A stretch of 33,426 nt of DNA, from contig JAPDRN010000216.1 in assembly GCA_030247855.1 (NCBI GenBank), forward strand, positions 1-33,426, written 5' to 3'. This DNA is from Knufia peltigerae. Its lineage: Eukaryota; Ascomycota; Eurotiomycetes; Chaetothyriales; Trichomeriaceae. The first letter of the stretch is position 1, and the number at the start of each line of letters is the position of its first letter. A program made the position numbers and the translations under genes. The notes under the pieces are model-generated. The model saw only the letters and a program-made list of their open reading frames with translations, was not told the DNA's origin and made no database searches. Below, piece after piece: positions 7,539 to 14,859 of the stretch.

Positions 7539-7740
7539 CCTGCTGGTTCGCACCTGCCGTGGTAGAGGCCGACCTTGGTCGGTGCCTTTGTGCCAACCAA
7601 GGTTGGCAGCTACCAGGGCCAGAACAGAAAAGGGCGCCCTGGGCGCCCTTTTCATTGCCTGCTGGTGCGTACCTGCCGTGGTAGAGGCCGACCTTGGTCG
7701 GTGCCTTTGTGCCAACCAAGGTTGGCAGCTACCAAGGCCA
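7539..7740. repeat. Direct repeat pair carrying GTAG/CTAC dimers around a terminator
   Basis: An 83-bp unit at 7539-7621 recurs at 7658-7740 with 3 mismatches. Each contains a 52-bp SMAG-like dimer (7562-7613 and 7681-7732) beginning GTAG and ending CTAC, made of two hairpins, GCCGACC-based and GCCAACC-based. The repeats flank the terminator at 7628-7652 in the space between the converging BamC-like gene and fdxA. The repeat covers flanking bases outside the palindrome as well, so the unit was duplicated as a block. Confidence 0.85.
7628..7652. terminator. Bidirectional intrinsic terminator
   Basis: AAAAGGGCGC-CCTGG-GCGCCCTTTT forms a strong GC stem with an A tract on one side and a T tract on the other. 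It would stop transcription both from the BamC-like gene (plus) and from the opposite fdxA transcript (minus). Confidence 0.85.
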
Positions 7741-7753
7741 TGGTGCTGGCGCC

Positions 7754-8077
7754 TCAGCGCTCCAGCAGCTTCAGCTTGTCCGGCTTGCCATCCCACTCGC
7801 CGGCGTCGGCCGGCGGATCCTTGCGCACCGTCAGCACCGGCCATTCCTTCGCCAGTTCTGCATTGAGGGCGACGAAACCTTCCTGACCAGCGGGAACATC
7901 GTCTTCCGGGAAGATCGCGTTGACCGGGCACTCGGGTTCGCAGAGGGTGCAGTCAATGCACTCGTCCGGGTCGATCACCAGGAAGTTCGGGCCTTCGTGG
8001 AAACAATCCACGGGACACACTTCCACGCAATCGGTGTGTTTGCACTTGATGCAGTTTTCGGTGACGACAAAGGGCAT
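7754..8077 (-). CDS. fdxA: Seven-iron ferredoxin (3Fe-4S/4Fe-4S)
   Basis: A 107-residue soluble electron carrier of the Azotobacter FdI type. Cysteine spacing allows a 3Fe-4S cluster on Cys9, Cys17 and Cys50 and a 4Fe-4S cluster on Cys21, Cys40, Cys43 and Cys46; Cys12 and Cys25 are the extra cysteines also found in FdI-type proteins. The C-terminal part (GQEGFVALNAELAKEWP) is the usual FdxA extension. The partner reductase is not in the window. ATG 8077 gives the canonical MPFVVTENCIKC start. It is transcribed divergently from the sugar porter, and a candidate promoter is seen at 8111-8140. Confidence 0.95.
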   Translation of the reverse strand: MPFVVTENCIKCKHTDCVEVCPVDCFHEGPNFLVIDPDECIDCTLCEPECPVNAIFPEDDVPAGQEGFVALNAELAKEWPVLTVRKDPPADAGEWDGKPDKLKLLER

Positions 8078-8110
8078 GGGTAGAGGGCGAATCGCTTTCT
8101 GAACCTGCCA

Positions 8111-8140
8111 ATTCTAGAACAGGTTGGCCCCCGGTGTCGG
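8111..8140 (-). promoter_or_regulatory. Candidate fdxA promoter with overlapping inverted repeat
   Basis: On the minus strand CCGACA (8140-8135) and TAGAAT (8116-8111) are 18 bp apart, and the -10 is 34 bp from the fdxA ATG. The inverted repeat AACCTG (8102-8107) with CAGGTT (8120-8125), 12 bp between halves, straddles the -10 and could be an operator. Confidence 0.45.
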
Positions 8141-8263
8141 TTGCCGTGTGAAAGTGGGGCGGATTGGTGCCTGGAATGCCCATTTGGCGGCATGCCCGCC
8201 CTGTGCGACGCTGCCAAGGCCGCCGGCCCGATTCGGTCGGCTCCCTTCCTTGCAGGATCCTTC

Positions 8264-9688
8264 ATGTCGCCAGTCCAGCCCGGTGCCGCCCCCAACGGCG
8301 GTGAGAACACTGCCTTCATCGTCCTGATCAGCTGCGCCGCCACCCTCGGCGGGTTCCTGTTCGGCTTCGATAGTGGCGTTATCAATGGCACCGTCGACGG
8401 CCTGCGCCAGGCCTTCAACTCCAGCGAGGCCGCGCTCGGCTTCGAGGTCGCCTCGATGCTGCTGGGGTGCGCGATCGGCGCGTTCGCGGCCGGTTGGCTT
8501 GGTGACCGGCTGGGACGTCGCGGCGTGTTGATCGTGGCGGCCGTGATGTTCCTGGTGTCGGCGCTGGGCGCCGGCGCTGCACATGCGTCCTGGTTGTTCG
8601 TCTGTGCGCGCGTGCTCGGCGGATTCGCCGTCGGTGCGGCCAGCGTGATGTCGCCGGCCTACATCGCCGAAGTCGCGTCGGCGCGCTATCGCGGCCGGCT
8701 GGCGACCGTGCAGCAGATGGCGATCATCTGCGGTCTGTTCGCGGCGTTCCTCAGTAACTATCTGCTGGCCAGGGCTGCAGGCGCCTCTACCGAGCCGCTC
8801 TGGCTGGGGCAGGAGGCATGGCGCTGGATGTTCTGGATGCAGGCGCTGCCGTCACTGCTGTTCCTGCTGCTGTTGCTGGTGATCCCGGAAAGCCCGCGCT
8901 TCCTGGTGATGAAGGGCCGGCAGGCGCAGGCGAGGGCGGTGCTTGGCCGGTTGTATGGTGAACGCGCCGCGGTGAACAAGCAGGCCGAGATCGAAGCGAG
9001 CCTGGCCCAGGACCAGCACAAGCCGCGTTTCGGTGACCTGCTCAACAAGGCCACCGGCAAGCTGCGTCCCATCGTCTGGGTCGGCATCGGACTGGCGATG
9101 TTCCAGCAGCTGGTCGGCATCAATGTGGTGTTCTATTACGGCGCCGTGCTGTGGCAGGCGGTGGGCTTTTCGGAAAGCGACGCGCTGCTGATCAATGTAT
9201 TGTCCGGTGCGCTGAGCATCGGCGCCTGCCTGCTGACGGTATTGCTGATCGATCGCATCGGCCGCAGGCCGCTGCTGTGGGTCGGTTCGGTCGGCATGTC
9301 GGTGGCGCTGGTGCTGATGGTGGTCGCCTTCGCCAGTGGCAGCCTGGCCGATGGTCGCCTGCAGCTGTCCGACGGCATGGGCCGGTTGGCGCTGGTAGCG
9401 GCCAACGTCTACGTGGTGTTCTTCAACATGTCCTGGGGCCCGGTGATGTGGGTGATGCTGGGCGAGATGTTCCCGAACCAGATCCGCGGCCCGGCGTTGG
9501 CCGTGGCCGGTGCGGCGCAGTGGACGTCGAATTTCGCGATCACCGTGACTTTCCCGATGCTGCTGACCGGTATCGGCCTGGCCGGTGCCTACGGCATCTA
9601 CACCGTCGCCGCGATCCTCTCGATCATCTTCGTCGTCCGCCACGTGCGCGAGACCAAGGGCAAGGAACTGGAGCAGATGGAAGGCTGA
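8264..9688 (+). CDS. MFS sugar porter
   Basis: A 474-residue inner-membrane transporter with 12 predicted helices, importing a hexose or pentose, probably by proton symport. Sugar-porter motifs are clear: GGFLFGFDSGVINGT in helix 1, GWLGDRLGRR after helix 2, PAYIAEVASARYRGRL after helix 4, PESPRFL before the central loop, QQLVGINVVFYYG in helix 7, DRIGRRPLL and GPVMWVMLGEMFPNQIRG in helix 10. ATG 8264 is chosen: GCAGGA precedes it and the frame upstream is not membrane-like. Substrate cannot be told from sequence; glucose would fit the pathway encoded farther right. Two hairpin elements and no clear terminator follow it. Confidence 0.92.
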   Translation: MSPVQPGAAPNGGENTAFIVLISCAATLGGFLFGFDSGVINGTVDGLRQAFNSSEAALGFEVASMLLGCAIGAFAAGWLGDRLGRRGVLIVAAVMFLVSALGAGAAHASWLFVCARVLGGFAVGAASVMSPAYIAEVASARYRGRLATVQQMAIICGLFAAFLSNYLLARAAGASTEPLWLGQEAWRWMFWMQALPSLLFLLLLLVIPESPRFLVMKGRQAQARAVLGRLYGERAAVNKQAEIEASLAQDQHKPRFGDLLNKATGKLRPIVWVGIGLAMFQQLVGINVVFYYGAVLWQAVGFSESDALLINVLSGALSIGACLLTVLLIDRIGRRPLLWVGSVGMSVALVLMVVAFASGSLADGRLQLSDGMGRLALVAANVYVVFFNMSWGPVMWVMLGEMFPNQIRGPALAVAGAAQWTSNFAITVTFPMLLTGIGLAGAYGIYTVAAILSIIFVVRHVRETKGKELEQMEG

Positions 9689-9727
9689 CGGCTCGGCCTG
9701 GCTTTCAGCGCCTTCCTGTTCCGAGGT

Positions 9728-9833
9728 GAGGCGGCAGGCCAGCCGCTCCAGGACACGCCGTAAACCCATCCATGGGGGCTCGATGGCGCCATTCATGGCG
9801 CCAACGGTCCTGGAGCGGCCGGCCCGCCGCCTC
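9728..9833 (+). repeat. Two-headed hairpin element, copy 2
   Basis: Arms 9728-9754 and 9807-9833 pair at 25 of 27 positions; both mismatches become G-U pairs in RNA made from the minus strand. The 52-nt head (9755-9806) has hairpin A CCCA-TCCA-TGGG and hairpin B GGCGCCA-TTCA-TGGCGCC. It starts 39 bp after the stop of the sugar porter. It is the one copy in which a loop on the complementary strand (TGAA) lacks GGA. Confidence 0.85.
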
Positions 9834-9931
9834 TCGACAGATCGCGGATGGCGGACGCAGGCAAGCGCGTCGGGGTTGAATTTGTTTCGGAGGAGCGAGG
9901 CTGTTCTTGCCGCCGTCGCGGGAAATTGTCA
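9834..9931. other. Spacer between two inverted elements
   Basis: Ninety-eight bases with no credible gene between copies 2 and 3. Its two ends are loosely inverted (GACA with CGGATGGCGG on the left, CCGCCGTCG with TGTC on the right), suggesting a degenerate larger palindrome centred here. The stretch 10038-10100 to the right of copy 3 shows nothing recognisable. Confidence 0.4.
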
Positions 9932-10037
9932 GGAGGGGGCGGGCCACCCTTTCCTGGACCGTTGGCGCCAAGGATGGCGCCATCGAGCACCATGGATGGG
10001 CTTTAGCGTGTCCAGGAAAGGGTGGCCCGCCCCCTCC
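9932..10037 (-). repeat. Two-headed hairpin element, copy 3 (inverted)
   Basis: Arms 9932-9959 and 10010-10037 are a perfect 28-bp inverted repeat. The 50-nt head (9960-10009) is in the opposite orientation to copy 2. On the plus strand the hairpins are GGCGCCA-AGGA-TGGCGCC and CCA-TGGA-TGG, the latter extended by AGC/GCT around a bulge. It lies between the sugar porter and the terminator of tRNA-Glu. Confidence 0.9.
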
Positions 10038-10100
10038 CGCGCAGGAACAGAGAGGCGCAAAAGCGACCACGCCCGTTGGAATCGAGAATCCGGAAAACAG

Positions 10101-10126
10101 AAAAGCCCGCACAAGGCGGGCTTTTT
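10101..10126. terminator. Intrinsic terminator downstream of tRNA-Glu
   Basis: AAAAGCCCGC-ACAAG-GCGGGCTTTTT. On the minus strand the stem GCCCGC/GCGGGC is followed by TTTTCTGTTTT, 20 bp after the tRNA-Glu 3' end. It can also act on plus-strand transcripts arriving from the sugar porter. Confidence 0.85.
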
Positions 10127-10145
10127 CGGTTCCTGCTGCGGCGAC

Positions 10146-10220
10146 TGGTGCTCCCTAGGGGACTCGAACCCCTGTTTTAGCCTTGAGAGGGCCACGTCCT
10201 AACCACTAGACGAAGGGAGC
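10146..10220 (-). tRNA. tRNA-Glu (anticodon CTC)
   Basis: A 75-nt cloverleaf on the minus strand with encoded CCA (10148-10146). The acceptor stem GCTCCCT pairs with AGGGAGC. The anticodon stem TGGCC/GGCTA (one G-T pair) holds loop CTCTCAA, anticodon CTC, reading GAG. The T-arm has GGTTCGAGTCC. CTC is the less common glutamate isoacceptor; no TTC tRNA-Glu is present in the window. Confidence 0.97.
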
Positions 10221-10248
10221 AGTGTGTCGCTGCCGGTGCAGGAGCGCT

Positions 10249-10277
10249 AGTATATGCACCTCGATGCCATTGGGCAA
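10249..10277 (-). promoter_or_regulatory. Predicted promoter of tRNA-Glu
   Basis: On the minus strand TTGCCC (10277-10272) and TATACT (10254-10249) are spaced by 17 bp, followed by a GC-rich discriminator AGCGCTC typical of stringently controlled stable-RNA promoters, 28 bp before the tRNA 5' end. It overlaps the proposed start codon of pcnB on the other strand. Confidence 0.65.
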
Positions 10278-11649
10278 TCCCGAAACTTCAACCGGAAGCG
10301 CCAACATCATTTCCTCTGCTACATCACCGTTCAGCCTGCGCGTCATCCCGCGCGACCAGCACACGATCTCCCGCAAGGACATCAGCCCGAACGCTTTGCG
10401 CGTGCTTTATCGACTGCGCGATGCCGGCTTCGGCGCCTACCTTGTCGGCGGCGCGGTGCGCGATCTGCTGGTCAATGGCCAACCCAAGGATTTCGACGTG
10501 GCCACCGATGCCACGCCCGAACAGGTCAAGCAGTTGTTCCGCAACTGCCGCCTGATCGGTCGCCGTTTCCGCCTGGCCCATGTTGTGTTTGGCCGCGAGA
10601 TCATCGAAGTCGCCACCTTCCGTGCCAACATCGATGACGGCAGCGGCGATCGCGAGATGGAAAACGGCATGCTCGTGCGCGACAACGTGTACGGCAGCAT
10701 CGAAGACGACGCCATCCGCCGCGATTTCACCTGCAATGCCCTGTACTACGCCATCGAGGACTTCTCGGTGCGTGACTACACCGGCGGCTTCGAAGATGTG
10801 CAGGCACGTCTGATGAAGCTCATCGGCGATCCGGTGCAGCGCTACCAGGAAGACCCGGTGCGCATGCTGCGTGCGGTCCGCCTGGCGGCCAAGCTCGGCT
10901 TCCAGATCGAAGAGGGCACCGCTGCACCGATCCCGCAGCTGGCCGGCCTGCTCAATGAAGCCGCACCGGCGCGCCTGTTCGAGGAAGTCCTGAAGTTGTT
11001 CCTGTCCGGCCACGGCGTGGCCAGCTTTGAAGGACTGGAGCGCTATGGCCTGTTCGACGTGTTGTTCCCGGAAAGCGCCAAGGCGCTGAAGTCGAACCGT
11101 ACCGGTGCGCTGCGCCGCATGGTGGTCGAGGGCCTGGCCAACACCGATGCACGCGTGGCCAATGACGAGCCCGTGTCGCCGGCGTTCCTGTTCGCACTGT
11201 TGCTGTGGCCGGCCTATTGCCGCGCGCAGGCAACCCTGCTCAAGCAGGGCGTGGCGCCGGAAGAGGCGCAGCGTCGCGCCGCCGACCGCGTCACCGTGCA
11301 GCAGTTGAGCACCATCGCATTGCCGCGCCGATTCTCGCTGCCGATGCAGGAAATCTGGCTGCTGCAGGCGCGCTTCAGTTCACGTCAGCGCAAGCGCGTC
11401 ATGCGCACGCTCAGCCACCCCCGTTTCCGTGCAGCCTTCGATTTCCTGTCCCTGCGCCAGGTGGCCTCGGCAGAGCACGAAGCCGATGTCGCGTTCTGGC
11501 GCGAAGCGCAGGCGCAGTCCGGGCATGAGCTGGATTCGTCGCTGGATTCGCTGCACAGCGAGGCCGGCGATGAGGAGGGTGGGGCGCCGCGCAAGCGTCG
11601 TCGTCGCCGGCGTCGTCCAGATGGCGCAGCTGCCGGTGCCGCCGAGTAA
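10264..11649 (+). CDS. pcnB: Poly(A) polymerase I
   Basis: PcnB adds 3' poly(A) tails to RNAs, marking them for exonucleolytic decay. The class II nucleotidyltransferase core is visible: LVGGAVRDLL (60-69), metal-binding Asp76 and Asp78 in PKDFDVATDA and the poly(A)-polymerase signature RRFRLAHV (100-107). It is followed by the RNA-binding/head domain with RRDFTCNALYY and the ERY-type motif region EDPVRMLRAVRLAAKLGF. The C-terminus ends in an arginine run (RKRRRRRRRRP), common in this family. Length 461 residues is normal. ATG 10264 (MPLGNPETS) is the only ATG before the conserved region; a GTG at 10222 would abut the tRNA. folK starts 3 bp after the stop. Confidence 0.95.
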   Translation: MPLGNPETSTGSANIISSATSPFSLRVIPRDQHTISRKDISPNALRVLYRLRDAGFGAYLVGGAVRDLLVNGQPKDFDVATDATPEQVKQLFRNCRLIGRRFRLAHVVFGREIIEVATFRANIDDGSGDREMENGMLVRDNVYGSIEDDAIRRDFTCNALYYAIEDFSVRDYTGGFEDVQARLMKLIGDPVQRYQEDPVRMLRAVRLAAKLGFQIEEGTAAPIPQLAGLLNEAAPARLFEEVLKLFLSGHGVASFEGLERYGLFDVLFPESAKALKSNRTGALRRMVVEGLANTDARVANDEPVSPAFLFALLLWPAYCRAQATLLKQGVAPEEAQRRAADRVTVQQLSTIALPRRFSLPMQEIWLLQARFSSRQRKRVMRTLSHPRFRAAFDFLSLRQVASAEHEADVAFWREAQAQSGHELDSSLDSLHSEAGDEEGGAPRKRRRRRRRPDGAAAGAAE

Positions 11650-11652
11650 TCG

Positions 11653-12138
11653 ATGACCGCTGCCTGGATCGGGCTGGGCGCCAATCTTGGCGATGCAGCC
11701 AACACCGTCCGCGCGGCTATTGCCGCGCTGGACGAGCTGCCCGGAACCCGGCTGACGCAGGCGTCGCGGTTGTACGCGACGCCGGCTTGGGGCAACGAGG
11801 ACCAGCCGCCCTTCGTCAACGCAGTGGCCTCGGTCGACACCGATCTGTCCGCTGTCACGCTGCTGCAGGCCATGCTCGCGCTGGAGCAGCGCTTCGGCCG
11901 CGTACGCGACCCTGCCGTGCACTGGGGGCCGCGTGCGCTGGATCTGGACCTGCTGCTGTTCGGCGCGCAGGTGCTGGACCTGCCCGAGCTGAAAGTGCCG
12001 CATCCCTACCTGCACCAGCGTGCGTTCGTGTTGGTGCCGTTGGCCGAAATCGCCGCCGATCTGGCCATTCCCGGCCATGGCCGCGTGCGGGATGCAGTGA
12101 TGCGGGTGGATGCCTGCGGGATCTCGCCGTTAGGGTGA
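11653..12138 (+). CDS. folK: 6-hydroxymethyl-7,8-dihydropterin pyrophosphokinase
   Basis: HPPK transfers pyrophosphate from ATP to hydroxymethyl-dihydropterin in folate synthesis. The 161-residue protein shows IGLGANLGD (6-14), the signature block HWGPRALDLDLLLFG with catalytic acidic pair in DLD, and PHPYLHQRAFVLVPLAEIA. It begins 3 bp after the pcnB stop, so the two are cotranscribed, a pairing also found in E. coli (pcnB-folK). panB begins 34 bp downstream. The folate product is used by PanB as methylene-tetrahydrofolate, giving a reason for the neighbourhood. Confidence 0.96.
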   Translation: MTAAWIGLGANLGDAANTVRAAIAALDELPGTRLTQASRLYATPAWGNEDQPPFVNAVASVDTDLSAVTLLQAMLALEQRFGRVRDPAVHWGPRALDLDLLLFGAQVLDLPELKVPHPYLHQRAFVLVPLAEIAADLAIPGHGRVRDAVMRVDACGISPLG

Positions 12139-12172
12139 TAATGCTTGGGTTATCTCCCCCGGTTATCAGCAC

Positions 12173-12988
12173 ATGAGCACCCACGCAGACAGCAAGCCCT
12201 GGACCGTTCCCGCCCTGGCCGAGGCCAAGCGCAATGGCCAGAAGCTGGTCATGTTGACCGCCTACGACGCAGGCTTCGCCCGCACGTTCGATGCCAACGG
12301 TGTCGACCTGATCCTGATCGGCGATTCGCTGGGCATGGTCGTGCAGGGTCACGATTCGACCCTGCCGGTAACCGTCGCCGACATGGTCTACCACACCCGC
12401 GCGGTCGCCCGCGTGCTGCAGCGTGCGCTGCTGATCGCCGACCTGCCGTTTGGCGCCGATGCCACCCCGGAACGTGCACTGGATGCTTCGTTGCAGCTGC
12501 TGCAGGCGGGGGCAGAGATGGTCAAGATCGAAGGTGCCGGCTTCAAGGTCGACATCGTCCGCTATCTGGTCGAGCGCGAGATCCCGGTCTGCTCGCACCT
12601 GGGCCTGACCCCGCAGTCGGTGCTGCGCCTGGGTGGCTTCAAGATCCAGGGCCGTGGCGATGCCGCGCGCCAGCTGGTGGACGATGCGAAGGCCGTGGCC
12701 GAGGCCGGTGCCAGCATCATCGTGCTCGAATGCGTGCCGACTCCGGTTGCCGCCGCCGTCACCGCTGCCGTGCCGGTGCCGACCGTCGGTATCGGTGCCG
12801 GTCCGCAGTGCGACGGCCAGGTACTGGTGCTGCATGACTTCCTTGGCCTGGACAGCGGCCACCGCCGCCCGAAGTTCGTCAAGGACTTCCTGGCTGAGGG
12901 CGGCTCGGTGGCCGGCGCCACCCGCGCCTACGCCGATGCCGTGCGCGATGGCAGCTTCCCCGACGAAGAGCACGCGTACGCCCAATGA
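12173..12988 (+). CDS. panB: 3-methyl-2-oxobutanoate hydroxymethyltransferase
   Basis: PanB makes ketopantoate from 2-oxoisovalerate and methylene-tetrahydrofolate, the first committed step to pantothenate. The 271-residue TIM barrel keeps metal ligands Asp51 (IGDSLGMV), Asp90 (IADLPFG) and Glu120 (VKIEGAG), and the catalytic Glu186 in VLECVP. The ATG at 12173 lies 34 bp after folK; a TGATAAT at 12136-12142 could be a -10 element giving an internal promoter, but no -35 is convincing. The stop overlaps the panC start as ATGA. Confidence 0.97.
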   Translation: MSTHADSKPWTVPALAEAKRNGQKLVMLTAYDAGFARTFDANGVDLILIGDSLGMVVQGHDSTLPVTVADMVYHTRAVARVLQRALLIADLPFGADATPERALDASLQLLQAGAEMVKIEGAGFKVDIVRYLVEREIPVCSHLGLTPQSVLRLGGFKIQGRGDAARQLVDDAKAVAEAGASIIVLECVPTPVAAAVTAAVPVPTVGIGAGPQCDGQVLVLHDFLGLDSGHRRPKFVKDFLAEGGSVAGATRAYADAVRDGSFPDEEHAYAQ

Positions 12989-13824
12989 TCCAGACCTTCA
13001 ACGAACTCGGTGCACTGCGCGCGCAGATCGCGCAGTGGAAGGGCGAGGGCCTGCGCGTGGCGCTGGTGCCGACCATGGGCAACCTGCATGGCGGGCACCA
13101 CGCGCTGGTCACCCTGGCAAAGCAGTACGCCGACAAGGTCGTGGCCAGCATCTTCGTCAACCCGACGCAGTTCGGGCCGAACGAGGATTTCAGCCGCTAT
13201 CCGCGCACCCCCGAAGCCGATGTGGCCGGGCTGGAGCAGGTGGGCTGCGATGCGGTGTGGCTGCCCAGCGTCGAAGCGATGTACCCGCTCGGCGTGGACA
13301 AGACCACGCAGATGCATGCGCCTGGCGTCAGTGAAGTGCTGGAAGGCGCCAGCCGCCCGGGCCATTTCGATGGCGTGTGCACGGTGGTGGCGCGGCTGTT
13401 CCTGCAGGTGCAGCCGGACGTGGCCGTGTTCGGTCGCAAGGACTACCAGCAGCTGGCGGTCATCAAGCAGATGGTGGCCGAGCTGTCGTTCCCGATCCAG
13501 ATCGTCGGTGCCGAGATCGTGCGGGATGAGGATGGCCTGGCCAAGAGCTCGCGCAACCAGTACCTCAGCGCCGAGCAGCGCCCGTTGGCGACCACCCTTC
13601 ATCGCACCCTGCTGGGCATGCGCGAAGGTTACGTGGCCGGGCAGTCGCGCACGCAGATCGAGGCCGAAGCCACGGCTGCGCTGCAGGCGGCCGGCTTCCA
13701 GGTGGATTACGCGGTGCTGCGCACCCCGGAGCTGGTCGAACCGACCTTTGATGGCGGTGGCCGCGTGGCCCTGATCGCCGCCCGCCTGGGCACCACCCGG
13801 TTGATCGACAACCTGGAGTTCTGA
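12985..13824 (+). CDS. panC: Pantothenate synthetase
   Basis: PanC ligates D-pantoate and beta-alanine using ATP via a pantoyl-adenylate. The 279-residue protein has the nucleotide motif PTMGNLHGGHHAL (29-41) with His35 and His38, FVNPTQFGPNEDFSRYPR for pantoate binding, VFGRKDYQQL and the KMSKS-like LAKSSRNQYLS. The ATG overlaps the panB stop by four bases. A GC hairpin follows at 13845-13865, before a gene of unknown function. Confidence 0.97.
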   Translation: MIQTFNELGALRAQIAQWKGEGLRVALVPTMGNLHGGHHALVTLAKQYADKVVASIFVNPTQFGPNEDFSRYPRTPEADVAGLEQVGCDAVWLPSVEAMYPLGVDKTTQMHAPGVSEVLEGASRPGHFDGVCTVVARLFLQVQPDVAVFGRKDYQQLAVIKQMVAELSFPIQIVGAEIVRDEDGLAKSSRNQYLSAEQRPLATTLHRTLLGMREGYVAGQSRTQIEAEATAALQAAGFQVDYAVLRTPELVEPTFDGGGRVALIAARLGTTRLIDNLEF

Positions 13825-13844
13825 GCCGCATGCGCGGTTCTGCA

Positions 13845-13865
13845 GGGCGCCCGTAGTGGGCGCCC
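13845..13865 (+). terminator. GC hairpin after panC, terminator-like
   Basis: GGGCGCCC-GTAGT-GGGCGCCC, an 8-bp stem 20 bp after the panC stop. No T tract follows (ACTGTTCG), so it may stabilise the 3' end or attenuate rather than terminate fully. Confidence 0.4.
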
Positions 13866-13896
13866 ACTGTTCGCCGGACAAGGATGACGTGCCGAC

Positions 13897-14391
13897 ATGA
13901 CCTCGTATTCCGCCAGCTCCGGCCGCCGCGCCGTGGCGGCGATCCTGGCGGTGTTCGCCGCCGCGCTGCTGCCTTCGCTGGTGATCGGTGGCCTGATTGC
14001 CGGTCTCAGTCTCGGCCAGGAAGTGGCCACGGCCGCGCTGGCGGCCGCATTGATGTTCGTGCTGGCCTTCGCCCATGCCGTGGCGGTGCTGCTGCCGATG
14101 GGCCTGATCCTGCTGTCCTCCGGCCGCCTGCGCCGGGCGTGGTTCGCGCTGGTGGGGGCAGGGCTGGGTGCGCTGGCCATGGCCACCTGCGCCTGGCCCG
14201 ACGGGTCTGACGGCGCTCTGATGAGCCGCTTGACCGATGCCGGCAGCTTCGACTGGACCAGCTATGCCTTCTCGGTACTGGTGGCGGCCGGATTCGGCCT
14301 GATGGCCGGACTGGCGTTCCATGCCGTGTTCCGGGCCGTGCTGGCCGGTGCCGCAGCGCCGGCGCCGGGCGCGCAGCAGCGCACCGGCTGA
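13897..14391 (+). CDS. Hypothetical membrane protein between panC and panD
   Basis: A 164-residue, very hydrophobic protein with four likely membrane segments (about 11-36, 42-72, 78-97 and 122-150) and short loops; the loop DGSDGALMSRLTDAGSFDWTS is the only clearly polar stretch. No family was recognised. It lies 72 bp after panC and 87 bp before panD, same strand. A role connected with pantothenate or beta-alanine is possible by position only. Codon usage looks like that of the neighbours and no sign of transfer is seen. Confidence 0.75.
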   Translation: MTSYSASSGRRAVAAILAVFAAALLPSLVIGGLIAGLSLGQEVATAALAAALMFVLAFAHAVAVLLPMGLILLSSGRLRRAWFALVGAGLGALAMATCAWPDGSDGALMSRLTDAGSFDWTSYAFSVLVAAGFGLMAGLAFHAVFRAVLAGAAAPAPGAQQRTG

Positions 14392-14419
14392 ACGGTCTTC
14401 AGCATCCCGCGGCAGCTAC

Positions 14420-14447
14420 CTGACCGCTGCCGCGTGGGTGCTAGAAT
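14420..14447 (+). promoter_or_regulatory. Candidate panD promoter
   Basis: CTGACC (14420-14425) and TAGAAT (14442-14447) are 16 bp apart, about 30 bp upstream of the panD ATG. TAGAAT also appears as the -10 candidate before fdxA and ispG. Confidence 0.4.
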
Positions 14448-14478
14448 CCGCTCTTTCCTTTGCCGTTGCAGCGCCCCC

Positions 14479-14859
14479 ATGCACCTGTCCCTGCTCAAGA
14501 CCAAGATCCACCGCGCCACCGTCACCCATTCCGAGCTGAACTACGAAGGCTCGATCGCCATCGATGACAACCTGCTGGCTGCCACTGGCATCCGTGAATT
14601 CGAGCAGGTGCACATCTGGGACGTGACCAACGGTGCGCGCTTCTCGACCTACGCGATCCGCGCCGAAGCGGGCAGCGGCGTCGTCTCGCTCAATGGTGGC
14701 GCCGCGCGCCACGTGCAGGTCGGTGACATCATCATCATTGCCGCCTTCGCCAGCATGACCGAGCAGGAAGCCGACAGCTTCAAGCCGAAGCTGGTGTACG
14801 TGGATGGCAACAACCAGATCTCCCACACCAACGACACGATCCCGACCCAGGCCGCATGA
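14479..14859 (+). CDS. panD: Aspartate 1-decarboxylase
   Basis: PanD decarboxylates L-aspartate to beta-alanine, the second substrate of PanC. It is made as a 126-residue proenzyme that self-cleaves between Gly24 and Ser25 (NYEGSIAID), turning Ser25 into the pyruvoyl cofactor. Other family features are Lys9, Tyr22, Tyr58 (FSTYAIRAE) and NGGAARHVQVGDIIIIAAF. The stop overlaps the pgi start as ATGA, so translation of Pgi is likely coupled to PanD. Confidence 0.97.
   Translation: MHLSLLKTKIHRATVTHSELNYEGSIAIDDNLLAATGIREFEQVHIWDVTNGARFSTYAIRAEAGSGVVSLNGGAARHVQVGDIIIIAAFASMTEQEADSFKPKLVYVDGNNQISHTNDTIPTQAA

Noticed and set aside
7516..7886. Repeated plus-strand peptides such as MVGAFVPTKVG near fdxA.
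   Set aside because: Products of the 83-bp direct repeats and GTAG dimers, not genes.
9728..10037. An insertion sequence or MITE bounded by inverted repeats.
   Set aside because: No transposase frame, no target duplication, and the inverted arms differ from copy to copy, unlike fixed terminal repeats.
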